This document shows positions 50,601-56,148 of a stretch of DNA of 64,000 bases, one piece after another. The stretch spans positions 13,954,534-14,018,533 of the forward strand of contig OY755247.1 of assembly GCA_963576725.1 (NCBI GenBank), read 5' to 3'. The notes under the pieces are model-generated. The model worked only from the letters and a program-made list of their open reading frames with translations. It was not told the DNA's origin and did no database searches. The translations under genes were made by a program, and so were the position numbers. Numbering within the stretch: the stretch's first letter is position 1; each line of letters opens with the position of its first letter. Source of the stretch: Azorinus chamasolen. Taxonomy: Eukaryota > Mollusca > Bivalvia > Cardiida > Solecurtidae.

Positions 50601-51607
50601 TGACAAATAGAGCATTTGCTCCTATAGGAGCAAATGCTCTATTTATCACAATGTTTTCAAACTACAAAATTCTAAAATTTTACTTTTCTCTAGTAAATGC
50701 TCCTTTTGGGTAGATTCATTCAAGTGGTTGGGTCTAAAAATAGCCTATGGAGGAAAGGGTTAACATCGATAGTTGGTGTTGCAAACTCCTTCAATTTGAA
50801 AATTATTTGAATTGATATTTTCCATACATAATGACCATGAATAGTAGATGTGCAAGACACAATTTTCAAATGTTACAGCCAGGCATTGTTGAAATATCTC
50901 CCCTTGATCTTTGAGCATTTTTTGTCATTTTGGCATGAAACAATAATTCTTGTATGAAAAATAGAAATTTTAGCCATGGCAGTATTTAAACTGCAATATC
51001 GTATCTATCATATTCCATTTGTAAGTAAACAGATTATAAGGACACATTGATTATTTTTACTGTATCAAATACCATCAGCAAACCGAGCAGACCCTTTATA
51101 TGAAGTAAAGGTTTAAAGACTAAGAATAAGACCTCTTGTTGGTTGTGATTATCCCTTTCCCTGTTCTATGTTTATTCCAAATTCAATACCTACTGAATAA
51201 TCATTAACAAAAATACTTAAAAGAAATATGGAAGGTGGAACATTGTAGACATTTTAGAAAGCAAAGAAACAGATCTTTCAAATTCTAGTAGCAAACAGAG
51301 CAGACCCTGATCAGACGGCTCCTCTAGGAGCCGTCTGATCTGGGTCTACTCTGTTTGCATATGCGTGAAAACACGTTTATATGAGGGAAAGGATTATTGA
51401 TTCATCGTCATACATTTGGGGCTTGATATTTTGCAGGTGATTGTACGTGGAGGAGGACATATTCTACCATACGATCAGCCTGCACGGAGTTTTGACATGA
51501 TTCAACGTTTTATTGAAAGTCGTGGATTTACTAACAACCAGGAAAAACATGGAATCAAATTTTCCAAAAAATTAAACAAGCCAATTCATAAGAAGAGAGG
51601 TGTTTAG
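25295..51607 (+). CDS. CPVL: CPVL-like serine carboxypeptidase (S10), whole gene, 12 coding exons
   Basis: Secreted or lysosomal serine carboxypeptidase that removes C-terminal residues from peptides. Joining the GT/AG-bounded exons 25295-25469, 26379-26497, 29057-29171, 31239-31377, 33578-33644, 34275-34403, 36705-36836, 41216-41314 (or 40641-40730), 43277-43450, 49668-49853 and 51437-51607 gives one open frame of 501 residues; every junction is in phase. Seen: a hydrophobic N-terminus, GGPGGSS at 112-118, [18 protein letters not shown] with Ser206 as nucleophile, GQLDIIV with Asp392, and [11 protein letters not shown] with His453. Sequons include NKT, NIT, NVT, NLT, NWT and NES. The length is slightly above the vertebrate CPVL (about 476) because of a lysine-rich tail. 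The introns are full of MITEs and one holds a LINE. The family call is secure; the exact orthology (CPVL rather than another invertebrate S10 paralogue) is inference. Confidence 0.9.
25506..25951. mobile_element. HP-B element with an HP-A element nested in its left arm
   Basis: HP-A begins at TTAA 25594-25597 and its hairpin (25739-25805, centre CTCCTCTAGGAG) is nearly perfect; its right TTAA is lost. HP-B resumes with GTTTAGTTTTGAAACC and hairpin 25854-25915. Lies in CPVL intron 1. Confidence 0.7.
26125..26312. mobile_element. HP-B element, right end lost
   Basis: TTAACCCATTACCTCATAGG; hairpin 26231-26287 with a short centre, GCATTTAAATGC, in place of CTCCTATAGGAG. It ends about 65 bases before exon 2. 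Confidence 0.7.
26379..26497 (+). CDS. CPVL: CPVL exon 2
   Basis: Residues 59-98. Acceptor TTTTCAG and donor CAG|GTAAGT are both near consensus. The segment [10 protein letters not shown] followed by [11 protein letters not shown] is the first beta-strand block typical of S10 carboxypeptidases, where the chain packs into the alpha/beta-hydrolase fold. NKT is an N-glycosylation site. The exon ends in phase 0. Confidence 0.9.
26541..26750. mobile_element. HP-A element 40 bases after the exon 2 donor
   Basis: Hairpin 26541-26608, centre CACCTAAAGGAGC; outer TTAA ends not preserved. Confidence 0.6.
26862..27064. mobile_element. TA-C element
   Basis: CAGTAAAACCTCTCTATAAC to TATAGAGAGGTTTTAGTG; hairpin 26920-27010 with centre CTCCTATAGGAG and a paired stem of over 40 bases. 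Confidence 0.82.
27077..27273. mobile_element. TA-D element
   Basis: Left end mutated (CGGTTGAATCTGTCC), right end AAGACTGGTTCTGCTG. Hairpin AAAGCTCCTATAGGAGCTTT at 27161-27180. Confidence 0.75.
27440..28918. mobile_element. TA-R element, 1.48 kb, nested in HP-A
   Basis: Ends CAGTATAACCTGGGTTATC and, inverted, CAGTATAACCTGGTTTATC, with TA on both sides. It interrupts an HP-A element whose left part ends at 27439 and whose right part resumes at 28919. CCGACA motifs recur inside both ends. It carries a GACCTT-rich repeat at 27617-28054. No transposase recognised. Confidence 0.8.
27617..28054. repeat. GACCTT-rich dispersed repeat
   Basis: Begins in a GGGGGCATA block with a (TGTC)n run at 27662-27690. 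It contains two copies of a unit with TTTAACATTGG and CACATTTTGAGGGGTG, and ends GTTTCACAAACACATCTTGT. Related blocks: 608-990, 42190-42416 and 54343-54697. Confidence 0.75.
29057..29171 (+). CDS. CPVL: CPVL exon 3: GGPGGSS substrate-binding motif
   Basis: Residues 99-136 plus one base. The text [18 protein letters not shown] is the S10 signature near the substrate-binding and oxyanion region. It is followed by FVENGPYSI, also conserved in the family. The acceptor is CCCTGACAG and the donor T|GTAAGT. The exon lies 30 bases downstream of the end of a split HP-A element. Confidence 0.92.
29207..29684. mobile_element. two HP-B elements, same orientation
   Basis: First copy 29207-29489, with hairpin 29318-29385 around GCTCCTATAGGAGC. 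In the second (29495-29684) the hairpin is reduced to one arm. They begin 36 bases after the exon 3 donor. Confidence 0.7.
29957..30133. mobile_element. FB-H fold-back
   Basis: GGTCCATGCTTATAAAGC to GCTTTATAAGCATGGACC. The segment TTTGATTGGTCAGATTTGAG is doubled in the left arm only, so the hairpin has an unpaired duplication. Confidence 0.75.
30270..30552. mobile_element. HP-A element whose hairpin is replaced by a direct repeat
   Basis: At 30436-30498 CAGACCCTGATCAGA and CACACCAAA alternate three times (24-base unit), then the other arm follows. Right end GAAGGAAAGGGTTAA. Confidence 0.7.
30709..31147. mobile_element. HP-B and HP-A elements sharing TTAA 30893-30896, inserted in FB-G
   Basis: HP-B 30709-30896 has the centre deleted (GATAAACAATGGTTTC). 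HP-A 30893-31147 has hairpin 30932-31004 with centre TTCCTATATAGGAGC. FB-G halves lie at 30620-30708 and 31148-31200. Confidence 0.7.
31239..31377 (+). CDS. CPVL: CPVL exon 4: DNPVGTGFS block
   Basis: Residues 137-182 plus two bases. The segment [17 protein letters not shown] is highly conserved in CPVL and plant serine carboxypeptidases, and [10 protein letters not shown] follows as in vertebrate CPVL. An NIT sequon is present. The acceptor is ATATTCCAG, and the donor AA|GTGAGT splits an Asn codon completed by exon 5. Confidence 0.9.
31568..31795. mobile_element. HP-B element
   Basis: Hairpin 31672-31742, perfectly paired, around TTGCTCCTATAGGAGCAA. Right end TGAGGGAATGGGTTAA. Confidence 0.8.
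31914..32516. mobile_element. about 0.6-kb element with GTCAAACCTGT ends
   Basis: GTCAAACCTGTTTCA at 31916 and TGACACAGGTTTGACTGTA at 32497-32516 are inverted repeats. GGTGGTC motifs cluster near the right end. No coding recognised. Confidence 0.5.
32632..33190. mobile_element. two HP-A elements
   Basis: Hairpins 32643-32714 (centre TGCTCTAGGAGC) and 32986-33058 (CTTCAGTAGAAGC). The first ends CAGGGAAAGGGTTAA. Confidence 0.65.
33235..33559. mobile_element. FB-G fold-back followed directly by FB-H
   Basis: FB-G hairpin 33262-33377. FB-H from 33398 has the right-arm segment CAAATCTGACCAATCAAAAG doubled and lacks the terminal TTTATAAGCATGGACC. Exon 5's acceptor tract begins at the break. Confidence 0.72.
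33578..33644 (+). CDS. CPVL: CPVL exon 5: ends one codon before the catalytic serine
   Basis: A 67-base exon (residues 183-205) ending in FYVTGE. The nucleophile Ser is the first codon of exon 6, so the GESYAG active-site motif is split by the intron. The acceptor tract TGTTTACTGTTTTGCAG begins immediately after the truncated right end of an FB-H fold-back element. Donor GAG|GTAATG. Confidence 0.88.
33736..34240. repeat. dispersed repeat beginning ATTATGTCTCCCCC
   Basis: GTCTCCCCCAGTATACTTGGG is a short palindromic start. Two similar halves follow (GATCAGCACCATG at 33997 and 34132). Fills most of intron 5. Confidence 0.6.
34275..34403 (+). CDS. CPVL: CPVL exon 6: catalytic Ser206
   Basis: Residues 206-248 in phase 0 at both ends. 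It begins [15 protein letters not shown], the nucleophile-elbow helix of S10 enzymes, and contains [12 protein letters not shown], matching the conserved GNG/GDG block. The acceptor is TTCATTTCAG and the donor ACT|GTGAGT. Confidence 0.92.
34550..34747. mobile_element. TA-D element, best-preserved copy
   Basis: CAGTAGAACCTGTATTAAG to CTTAAGACAAGTTTTACTG, TA flanks; stem of about 40 bases around AGCTCCTATAGGAGCT at 34637-34652. Confidence 0.85.
34755..35500. mobile_element. FB-G fold-backs with an FB-L hairpin
   Basis: FB-G pieces at 34755-34872, 34905-35095 (hairpin 34943-35037) and 35370-35490. FB-L lies at 35296-35366. Confidence 0.65.
35296..35366. repeat. FB-L perfect hairpin
   Basis: 71 bases: arms AGGGCTTGGTGCAAAACT and onwards to TCCTTCAC, three-base loop, full complement on the right. 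A second copy is at 59906-59982. Confidence 0.8.
35507..36330. repeat. ATTATGTCTCCCC repeat with (CTGT)n and internal duplications
   Basis: (GTCT)n at 35565-35638, then several copies of TCTTGTGCAGCTAACTCC (35643, 35836, 35938, 36022) with CTATATGTGAGGA. Lies in CPVL intron 6. Confidence 0.7.
36705..36836 (+). CDS. CPVL: CPVL exon 7
   Basis: Residues 249-292, phase 0 at both ends. [19 protein letters not shown] matches the helical cap region after the IGDG block in CPVL, and AFQ at the end leads into the segment encoded by exon 8 or 9. The acceptor CTCATTTTTCAG has a long pyrimidine tract. Donor CAG|GTAGAG. Confidence 0.88.
36866..37218. mobile_element. FB-G then HP-B
   Basis: Degraded FB-G hairpin 36882-36975 starting about 30 bases after exon 7; HP-B 36995-37218 with hairpin 37048-37114 (centre GCTCAATAGGAGC). 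Confidence 0.65.
37307..37550. mobile_element. HP-A element
   Basis: Hairpin 37343-37412, centre CTCCTGTAGGAG, with fully paired inner arms GACGG/CCGTC. Confidence 0.7.
37724..38396. mobile_element. HP-A element split by the hAT-like element
   Basis: Left end TTTAACCATTTACTCC, right end ATGGTGTAAAGGGTT. The hairpin (38183-38253) has a partly mutated centre, CTCCTGTAGGCG. Confidence 0.65.
37745..38157. mobile_element. 413-base AT-rich element with 8-base target duplication, nested in HP-A
   Basis: Starts TAGGGATGG and ends CAACACTA, flanked by perfect ATAAATAC copies (37737-37744, 38158-38165) that rejoin an HP-A flank. ATCGATTATCGATT-type motifs fill both ends and an FB-G-like hairpin (GTGACCATTCATTAGAATC) sits in the middle. 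Ends and duplication length fit a non-autonomous hAT. Confidence 0.72.
38565..38786. mobile_element. HP-I element, shortened
   Basis: TTAA at both ends but about 28 bases are missing from the long flank compared with the other copies. Hairpin centre AGCTCCTGCAGGAGCT. Confidence 0.8.
39066..39789. mobile_element. three HP-A elements end to end
   Basis: 39066-39319, 39316-39546 and 39543-39789; adjacent copies share TTAA at 39316-39319 and 39543-39546. Hairpins 39213-39281, 39443-39510 and 39687-39753 have different centres, so they are not a tandem duplication of one copy. Confidence 0.8.
39968..40217. mobile_element. HP-A element
   Basis: TTAAACCTTTACGCC to GGAGAAATGGGTTAA; hairpin 40007-40076. 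A truncated TA-F end (CAGTAAAACCACTCTAAAC) lies just before, at 39931. Confidence 0.72.
40641..40730 (+). CDS. CPVL: CPVL exon 8, alternative copy of exon 9
   Basis: A 90-base, phase 0-0 exon with acceptor CATATTTGCAG and donor AAG|GTAGTA. Its 30 residues align with the 33 of exon 9: IF/VF at the start, a three-residue gap, then Y-aromatic-aromatic-N-x-T and a closing Y-N-F-L-x-T. The usual family sequence has only one such segment, and exon 9 is closer to it (LLNGDL, YYNFL). Including exon 8 instead of exon 9 gives 498 residues; including both gives 531. The splice sites look intact and no stop is present. Whether it is used, or is a drifting duplicate, cannot be told here. Confidence 0.7.
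40751..41155. mobile_element. HP-A and FB-G elements between exons 8 and 9
   Basis: HP-A 40751-40967, hairpin 40790-40861 with centre CTCCTGTAGGAG; FB-G 40970-41155 with the left half of its inner arm deleted. Confidence 0.72.
41216..41314 (+). CDS. CPVL: CPVL exon 9, canonical version
   Basis: A 99-base, phase 0-0 exon (residues 293-325). It contains MLLNGDL, a YFYNVT sequon and [10 protein letters not shown], matching the vertebrate CPVL segment leading to YNFLRCTEP. The acceptor TGCTGTGTTTCAG is stronger than that of exon 8. It is separated from exon 8 by 485 bases that are almost entirely an HP-A and an FB-G element. Confidence 0.88.
41357..41560. mobile_element. FB-G fold-back
   Basis: Hairpin 41401-41501, well paired: CTCCACCAAACCCTATGTTG to CAACATAGGATTTAGTGGAG. 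Starts about 40 bases after exon 9. Confidence 0.78.
41833..42083. mobile_element. HP-A element
   Basis: Hairpin 41979-42052; the left inner arm is damaged (CCTGATCCTGACTCC). Right end GAAGGGAAAGGATTAA. Confidence 0.62.
42190..42416. repeat. GACCTT-rich repeat, one unit
   Basis: ATGCCCCCTTGTTTTTGCTC to GTTTCACAAACACATCTTGT, with AGAGGTGACTTATTAAGGTC inside. Confidence 0.65.
42415..42940. repeat. imperfect FB-H relative and a second dispersed repeat
   Basis: 42415-42605 folds on itself (GATTTCATTCTCACG, AGATTGGTCAGATTTTG, and their inverted relatives). 42640-42930 is a different repeat with GTCGAGCTATTGTG and CGGGCGCCGCATGCGGCTC. Confidence 0.5.
43277..43450 (+). CDS. CPVL: CPVL exon 10
   Basis: Residues 326-383. 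[21 protein letters not shown] followed by a DTVKP segment matches the region of CPVL between the cap and the catalytic Asp, including the NLT sequon. Acceptor TTTGTTCAACAG, donor CGT|GTAAGT. An FB-H fold-back starts 20 bases into the following intron. Confidence 0.92.
43470..43910. mobile_element. FB-H and HP-A elements after exon 10
   Basis: FB-H 43470-43646 has complete ends and a doubled right-arm segment. HP-A 43664-43910 has hairpin 43697-43772, centre CTCCTGTAGGAAC. Confidence 0.75.
44040..44739. other. AT-rich stretch with an HP-A remnant
   Basis: Only a damaged HP-A hairpin at 44657-44727 is recognised; a 104-codon open frame at 44103-44417 is AT-rich and shows no conserved pattern. 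Confidence 0.4.
45079..45759 (+). pseudogene. LINE ORF2, apurinic-type endonuclease domain (frame 1)
   Basis: 226 residues with the APE-type endonuclease blocks in order: SYNCRGLN near residue 15, LQETH near 45, NIYAPN near 117, CGDFN near 147, and GRLDFF near 212. This domain nicks target DNA to prime reverse transcription. The frame ends in TAA soon after. The final SDHS catalytic motif is encoded at 45785 in the next frame, so a one-base indel near 45757 separates it from the rest of the domain. Confidence 0.85.
45812..47062 (+). pseudogene. LINE ORF2, linker and first half of reverse transcriptase (frame 2)
   Basis: 416 residues. The frame is open from about 45760 and includes the SDH motif. 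A lysine- and glutamate-rich linker follows. RT blocks then appear: [28 protein letters not shown], and [13 protein letters not shown], which carries the first catalytic Asp. It ends at TAA 47060-47062 after [10 protein letters not shown]. Around 47030-47070 the expected protein sequence lies in another frame, and a run of seven T follows, so two small compensating indels are likely rather than one point nonsense mutation. Confidence 0.85.
47063..48886 (+). pseudogene. LINE ORF2, RT second half and C-terminal cysteine motif (frame 2)
   Basis: 607 residues in the same frame as the preceding piece. It begins with [12 protein letters not shown], then QFADDTSLL with the catalytic FADD at 47231-47242, then [15 protein letters not shown]. 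Near 48525-48580 a C-x2-C-x8-H-x4-C motif is present, as in the C-terminus of many L1-type ORF2 proteins. It is open to the natural stop TAA at 48884. Confidence 0.87.
49186..49460. mobile_element. HP-A hairpin split by FB-H
   Basis: FB-H 49243-49422 interrupts the right arm of an HP-A hairpin (GATCAGAGTCT before, CTGATCTGTTTGC after). The left arm again has the doubled TTTGATTGGTCAGATTTGAG. Confidence 0.68.
49515..49630. mobile_element. FB-G right half upstream of exon 11
   Basis: GATTCTAAAGAGTGGTCGTAAC with GGTGGAGAAATGACG; ends about 40 bases before the exon 11 acceptor. Confidence 0.55.
49668..49853 (+). CDS. CPVL: CPVL exon 11: catalytic Asp392
   Basis: Residues 384-445. [19 protein letters not shown] carries the catalytic Asp (GQLD). 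It continues [18 protein letters not shown] and [11 protein letters not shown] as in CPVL. NWT and NES are sequons. Acceptor TTATCCTCCAG, donor CAG|GTATCA. The preceding 6.2-kb intron holds the LINE. Confidence 0.92.
49966..50310. repeat. TA-F left end and a CCCCCTACAACGAAG repeat
   Basis: CAGTGAAACCCCTCTAAACTG to about 50038, then ATACCCCCTACAACGAAG, a G14 run at 50080-50094 and GTCCGTCTGTGGAC. Confidence 0.55.
50425..50763. mobile_element. HP-A fragment joined to a complete HP-B through TTAA 50536-50539
   Basis: HP-B 50536-50763, hairpin 50594-50662 around TTGCTCCTATAGGAGCAA, has HP-A-like outermost bases (CCCTTTCCTCC, GGAGGAAAGGG). Confidence 0.75.
51150..51397. mobile_element. HP-A element upstream of exon 12
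   Basis: Hairpin 51292-51359, centre CTCCTCTAGGAG, one of the best-paired copies. Ends CGTTTATATGAGGGAAAGG. Confidence 0.75.
51437..51607 (+). CDS. CPVL: CPVL exon 12: catalytic His453, stop codon
   Basis: Residues 446-501 and [22 protein letters not shown] carries the catalytic His, followed by the final helix [12 protein letters not shown]. After it comes an extension rich in Lys ([13 protein letters not shown]), absent from the vertebrate protein as I recall it. Acceptor ATTTTGCAG. An HP-A element ends only about 40 bases upstream. No clear AATAAA was seen in the next 250 bases. Confidence 0.92.
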   Translation: MIVRGGGHILPYDQPARSFDMIQRFIESRGFTNNQEKHGIKFSKKLNKPIHKKRGV

Positions 51608-51659
51608 ACATTGCAAACATTTCAGCTGATGGTTTTGAAACATGGCATGCCCTTTTACC

Positions 51660-52120
51660 CCATCATTACACCTTTCTGCACCTTTGCAAACAGAGTAGAT
51701 CCAGACCAGACAGCTCCTGTACTAACTGTCTTATCAAGGCCAGCTTTTTCGCTTTAAATATTAAAAAACAAGATTTCTTTCTGCATATTCTGTCATGGTT
51801 AAAATTCCATTGTTCATGATGCCCCTATTAAAAACACTTCTTTATTATATCATTAGCAAACAGAGTAGATCCTGATGAGACAACTCCTACAGGAGCCTTT
51901 TGATCAGAGTCTACTGTTTACAAAGGTGTAGAAAAGTGTATAAGTTCAAATGTCACTAAAATGCTTCCAAGATATGGAGTTTAACCCTTTACTCCATAAT
52001 AACTCACTTCTACATGGAGCTTTCTGCATGACTATCACCCTGCATTAAGCAGCCACCGGCCTAAAATAATATAAACTCATCTTTACTAAAATTCCAGTGT
52101 AGAGGGGTTTTACTTTATTG
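51660..52120. mobile_element. HP-A and TA-F fragments after the CPVL stop
   Basis: HP-A hairpins 51687-51753 and 51856-51924; TA-F right half 52010-52115 (GAGCTTTCTGCATGACT, then GTGTAGAGGGGTTTTACT). Confidence 0.6.
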
Positions 52121-52126
52121 AAATTA

Positions 52127-52330
52127 CAGTAAAACCTCTCTATAACGACCACTAAATTGTGTTAACTAGTTGGTATTTTAAGCAGGTGGTTGCTTAAAGC
52201 AAGGTGAAAGTAAAACAGAACGCTCCTATAGGAGCGTTCTGTTTTACTTTCACCTTGCTTTAAGCATCCACCTGCCTTTAACACAAAATACTTGATGTAA
52301 TTTAGTGGTCGTTATAGAGAGGTTTTACTG
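52127..52330. mobile_element. TA-C element
   Basis: CAGTAAAACCTCTCTATAAC to GAGAGGTTTTACTG, TA flanks. Hairpin 52180-52275 is almost perfect, with centre CGCTCCTATAGGAGCG. Confidence 0.86.
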
Positions 52331-52713
52331 TAGTTACTTGTGACAAATTCCTTTCCCTTTAATTTTTTTACATGCAAGTTAGTTTTTGTAGATATTGTTG
52401 TCTGCTCCTAGTCTCCAAGTCAGTATTTCATTCATTTTTCTTAAAGATGAAGTCAGAGTATCGGATAGATTGGATCCTGATGAGAAACAGAGTAATTAGA
52501 TCCAGATTGTTTGCATAGGTAATCATAAACTCGCTGATTGAGCGTAAAGTGCTAATTTCTGTAGCAATAAGTCTATCACAAAAGTCGCAGAAAGTCCTCC
52601 AGATATTAATAAGCCCATATCAATATATTAGCCCTTTACTTCATGAATATTCATAAAAGAAATAATGACACCATGAATATTGATTAGCACTTATCAATAT
52701 CCTCTGGATATTG

Positions 52714-52993
52714 GCCATTTACTCCATAGGCTATTTTTAGACCCATCCTCTTTGAATAAATCTACCAAAAAGGAGCATTTACTTGAGAAAAGGAATAATT
52801 TAGAATTGTGTAGTCATGAAATCATTGTGATAAATAGAACATTTGCTCCTAAGGAGCAAATACTCTATTTATCACAATGGTTTCAGAACTACAAAATTTT
52901 AAAAAAATCAATTTCTCTAGTTAATGCTCCTTTTCGGTAGATTCATTCAAAGAGGTTGGATCTTAAAATAGCGCATGAGGGAATGGGTTAAGC
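52714..52993. mobile_element. HP-B variant that is a palindrome along its whole length
   Basis: Both ends carry the same flank: CATAGGCTATTTTTAGACCC on the left and its complement (AAAATAGCGCATGAGGG) on the right. Centre TTGCTCCTAAGGAGCAAA at 52851-52868. Confidence 0.75.
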
Positions 52994-53310
52994 AACATTT
53001 TTTAGTTCAGCACAATTGATGACAGTTTGGTTACTGATTGACATTTACGACTGAAGTGTTACTGTACTATATAATAGAATAATCAGGGGTCATTTTTCCT
53101 ACAGTAATATCATCATGGAGATTGGGTTGGTTGGTCGTTCTGTACCGTAGGTTCAAATACCTTCTTTCCCACCAGTTGAGCTTGGTTCTCATGACTTTTT
53201 CAACCTTTTGTATGGTTTGTTATTTTTGCATAATTGTGATATTTTTGTAACCACCAATAAGGAATATATTTGATATTCTAATAGTGATATAAATTGTTAT
53301 TCTGTTTTCC

Positions 53311-53507
53311 TTAACCCATTCCCTCATATTGGCACCTTATGACGCCTCTGTAAAAGTCAGATTTAGAAACGATTGTGATAAATAGAGCATAGCAAATGCT
53401 CTATTTATCACACTGGTTTCAAAACTACACAATTTTAAAATGTCACTTTTCTCTAGTAAATGCTCCTTGTCGGTAGATTTATTCAAAGAGGTCTGAAAAT
53501 AGCTTGT
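53311..53507. mobile_element. HP-B element
   Basis: TTAACCCATTCCCTCATATTG; hairpin 53367-53421 with the centre shortened to GCATAGCAAATGC. The right end merges into other sequence. A displaced HP-B piece follows at 53895-54010. Confidence 0.65.
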
Positions 53508-54315
53508 AAATCTAACCCAGGGCCGAGCGATTTATTAGATCACAATGGCTTCTTGGGCAAAACTACACACTTCTAAAGTTGCCCGGGGAGCATGCCCCGG
53601 ACCCCTTTAGCCACGTTGAGTACATTACATTTGGATTCAGGCAGGCTCCTGATGTCAGTCTACTTTAACATGGCGCCTAACTGTCTTATTCAGCTGAACT
53701 ATTTCGGCGTCAAATAAATTTCATCTGCTAAAATTGTAGTCTGTTTTAGGTTTCAAGGGTGCATTTCTTTAATTTCTACAGCTCTATAAAATATAATCAG
53801 TATCAAACAGCTTGGATCCTGATGCAGGAGTGTAGCTGAATCTAAATGTAATGTACATCTACGGCACCGTGGCTATAGGGACCCGAGGACATGCTCCCGC
53901 GAAAAAAAGGATAGAATTGTGTAGACGCTAGTATTGTCCCATTTATCACAATGCTTTCAAAAAGTGACTTTTACAGAGGCACTAAAACGCGTCCATATGA
54001 GGGAATGGGCTTCAAGCTTACATGGCAAGATAGTAAGTCTACTCCATTAGCCTTCGAGTTTTTGTTCCATTTTTGCCATAATAATGTTTTCACCTTGCAG
54101 ACTAGTGTTACGCACGTGCGAAAGTGCGTATCACTAGCTTCACCCCTGGCAGTTGAAACTAGTTGCTAAGGGTTATCACAGATAAAGAGCTATAAAAACT
54201 TTATGCAAAGATCATATGGGTGTAAGTAACTAGCGTATAAAATGAGACGTTCCCTAATCCAATGACGCCATAGGTAAGATTAAAGACTTTTTGATGACGT
54301 CAATTACAACAAGTC

Positions 54316-55090
54316 GAGGTTCCCACAAATTATAGAAAGAACAAGATGTGTCTGTGAAACACTATGCCCCCGATATGACCTTTGACCTTGATGTATGACA
54401 TTGACCTTAATAAGTTACCCCTAAAAATGCCTCCATAAGTTGCACGCGAATGCCAAGTTCGCCATGTATGTTGAATGACGACAATCTAAATTTGACCCGT
54501 AATTTGACCGTTGACCTTGGTGTATGCCATTGGCCTTAATAAATCACCCCTAAAATGTTCGCCTTTATAAGTTGCACAGCATGCCAAGTTTGAAGCATGT
54601 ATGTGTAACGGCTACAAACTTATCGCCAACGTTAAAGCAAACACAAACCAACAGACAATGCACCCCACACCTTTGATGGGATGGGGAGCATAAAAGTTTC
54701 CAATTTCCCTTACCAAAACACGGAAAATAGAAACAGTTCAAGGGGCAAGGGACGCATAAACCCCTTTCAGTTTACTCTTATACCCTATGCACATACAGCC
54801 ATATATGGGCTTCCAACTTTGATTAATATTAATAATGTTTTTTTTCCTTTATAAGCAATGCCTTTAGATAAATTATATACTTGCTCAACCAAACCCAAGA
54901 AACTGCCTGTAGCCTATTTTTTCATTTTTTCTTTATATTCCTCTTCCAAACCAATTCCTCATCCCTAGACTTCTGATTAAAAAAAATTCCATGATTTTTC
55001 CTGACTTTTGCCAAAATTTCAAATTTCCCTGACTAAAATAAAAAAAAATCCCTGACTTTTCCCTGACCTTGACATAGGGAACATTTGCAA
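54316..55090. mobile_element. degraded relative of the CAGGGTTCCCAC element
   Basis: GAGGTTCCCACAAA at the left, CCCTGACTTTTCC repeats at 55015-55070 and a decayed right end near TAGGGAAC. It has been entered by a GACCTT-rich repeat (54343-54697). Confidence 0.5.
54343..54697. repeat. GACCTT-rich dispersed repeat
   Basis: ACAAGATGTGTCTGTGAAAC at the left; two units with TTGACCTTAATAAGTTACC and GGCCTTAATAAATCACC. Confidence 0.68.
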
Positions 55091-55182
55091 GTAGGTCACA
55101 TTGATAACACAGTACAGTAAAATCTCTCTACATATACAGAGACCACTAAAAAGCCGAATTCTGTCTCGTTAACCCTTTATTG

Positions 55183-55425
55183 TCCTGTTTTATTAACCTG
55201 TCAAAATTTAAATAATTATACGTCTGCTGAACACGCCATAAATAGCCTCGGTTGATGTCGATTTGTTTCTGCTAATAAAATCTGTCCTACTTGGCTTATT
55301 CGAGTACTTGTACATTTATTGTGAAACACGTTTGAAACATAGGTTTACCAAAGCTAACTATATCCTTTCAGTGACGTAGGACTATTCACAATTTGACAGG
55401 TCAATAAAACAGGACAATACCTGAT
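55183..55425. mobile_element. short element with ATTGTCCTGTTTTATT ends
   Basis: Left ATTGTCCTGTTTTATTAACC and right GGTCAATAAAACAGGACAAT form about 28-base inverted repeats around 180 bases of unique sequence. No other copy in the window. Confidence 0.6.
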
Positions 55426-55476
55426 ACAAGAGGTGTTCAAATATGAATGCAACTGGGCCAATATATCGCTTTGAAT

Positions 55477-55683
55477 AACCCATTCCCTCATAGGCTTTTT
55501 TAAGACCCAATCACTTTGAATGAATCTAGCAAAAAGGAAAATATCAGAATGTTGTACTTTTGAAACCATTGTGATAAATAGAGCAGTTGCTCCTATAGAG
55601 CAAATGCTCTATTTATCACAATGGTTTCAAAAAGTGAATTTTACAGAGGCGTCAGAATGCGTCAATATGAGGGAATTGGTTAA
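55477..55683. mobile_element. HP-B element
   Basis: CCCATTCCCTCATAGGC to TGAGGGAATTGGTTAA; hairpin 55560-55630 with one base missing in the centre (CTCCTATAGAG). Confidence 0.78.
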
Positions 55684-55795
55684 ACAACGATTTTCACAAA
55701 ATATGTACCTTTCAGACTAGCTGTAGCAATACCAGAGATGTCCAGCTTATTTTTGAACACACTAAAATAACAGTAAGGTCTTACCTGAATACAGT

Positions 55796-56029
55796 CTATT
55801 TTAACAACATGCTCAATAGGGGACCCGTGGCACTTGTATATAATCCTATGTACAGCATTTTGACCATGCTTTCAGTCTTATACCTGGTTTCCTGGTCCAG
55901 TTTGTGCCAATCGTCCTTAAATCGGGACAGCATCGGGAAACTTCGGCATTCATTCTTCAGGCTCTCGCAGAAATTCAGCATAATTAAAATTAAATGTGTG
56001 GCTAGATTCACTGACCTGAAGGAATACAA
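55796..56029 (-). CDS. 77-codon ORF downstream of the 56.3-kb exon
   Basis: Reads MYSFRSVNLATHLILIMLNF, then a GC-richer part with SFPMLSRFKDDWHKLDQETR and a hydrophobic C-terminus ending in LLSMLLK. A GTATAAG donor-like site lies inside it, and CAG|GTAAGA lies just after its stop, at 55785. An overlapping frame (KVLERPKAIVFLQVSES) is also protein-like, which suggests old coding sequence with frameshifts. It is not related to the surrounding repeats. Confidence 0.22.
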   Translation of the reverse strand: MYSFRSVNLATHLILIMLNFCESLKNECRSFPMLSRFKDDWHKLDQETRYKTESMVKMLYIGLYTSATGPLLSMLLK

Positions 56030-56148
56030 TAGCTTTCGGCCTCTCTAGAACTTTTCACGCCCCACTTCTTGATGTGGCGTAACTTCCGCCGAAGTAAAAC
56101 ATAGCTTCATCAGAAGTGACATGGTGTTTCTACTCAACGTTCTAGTGA

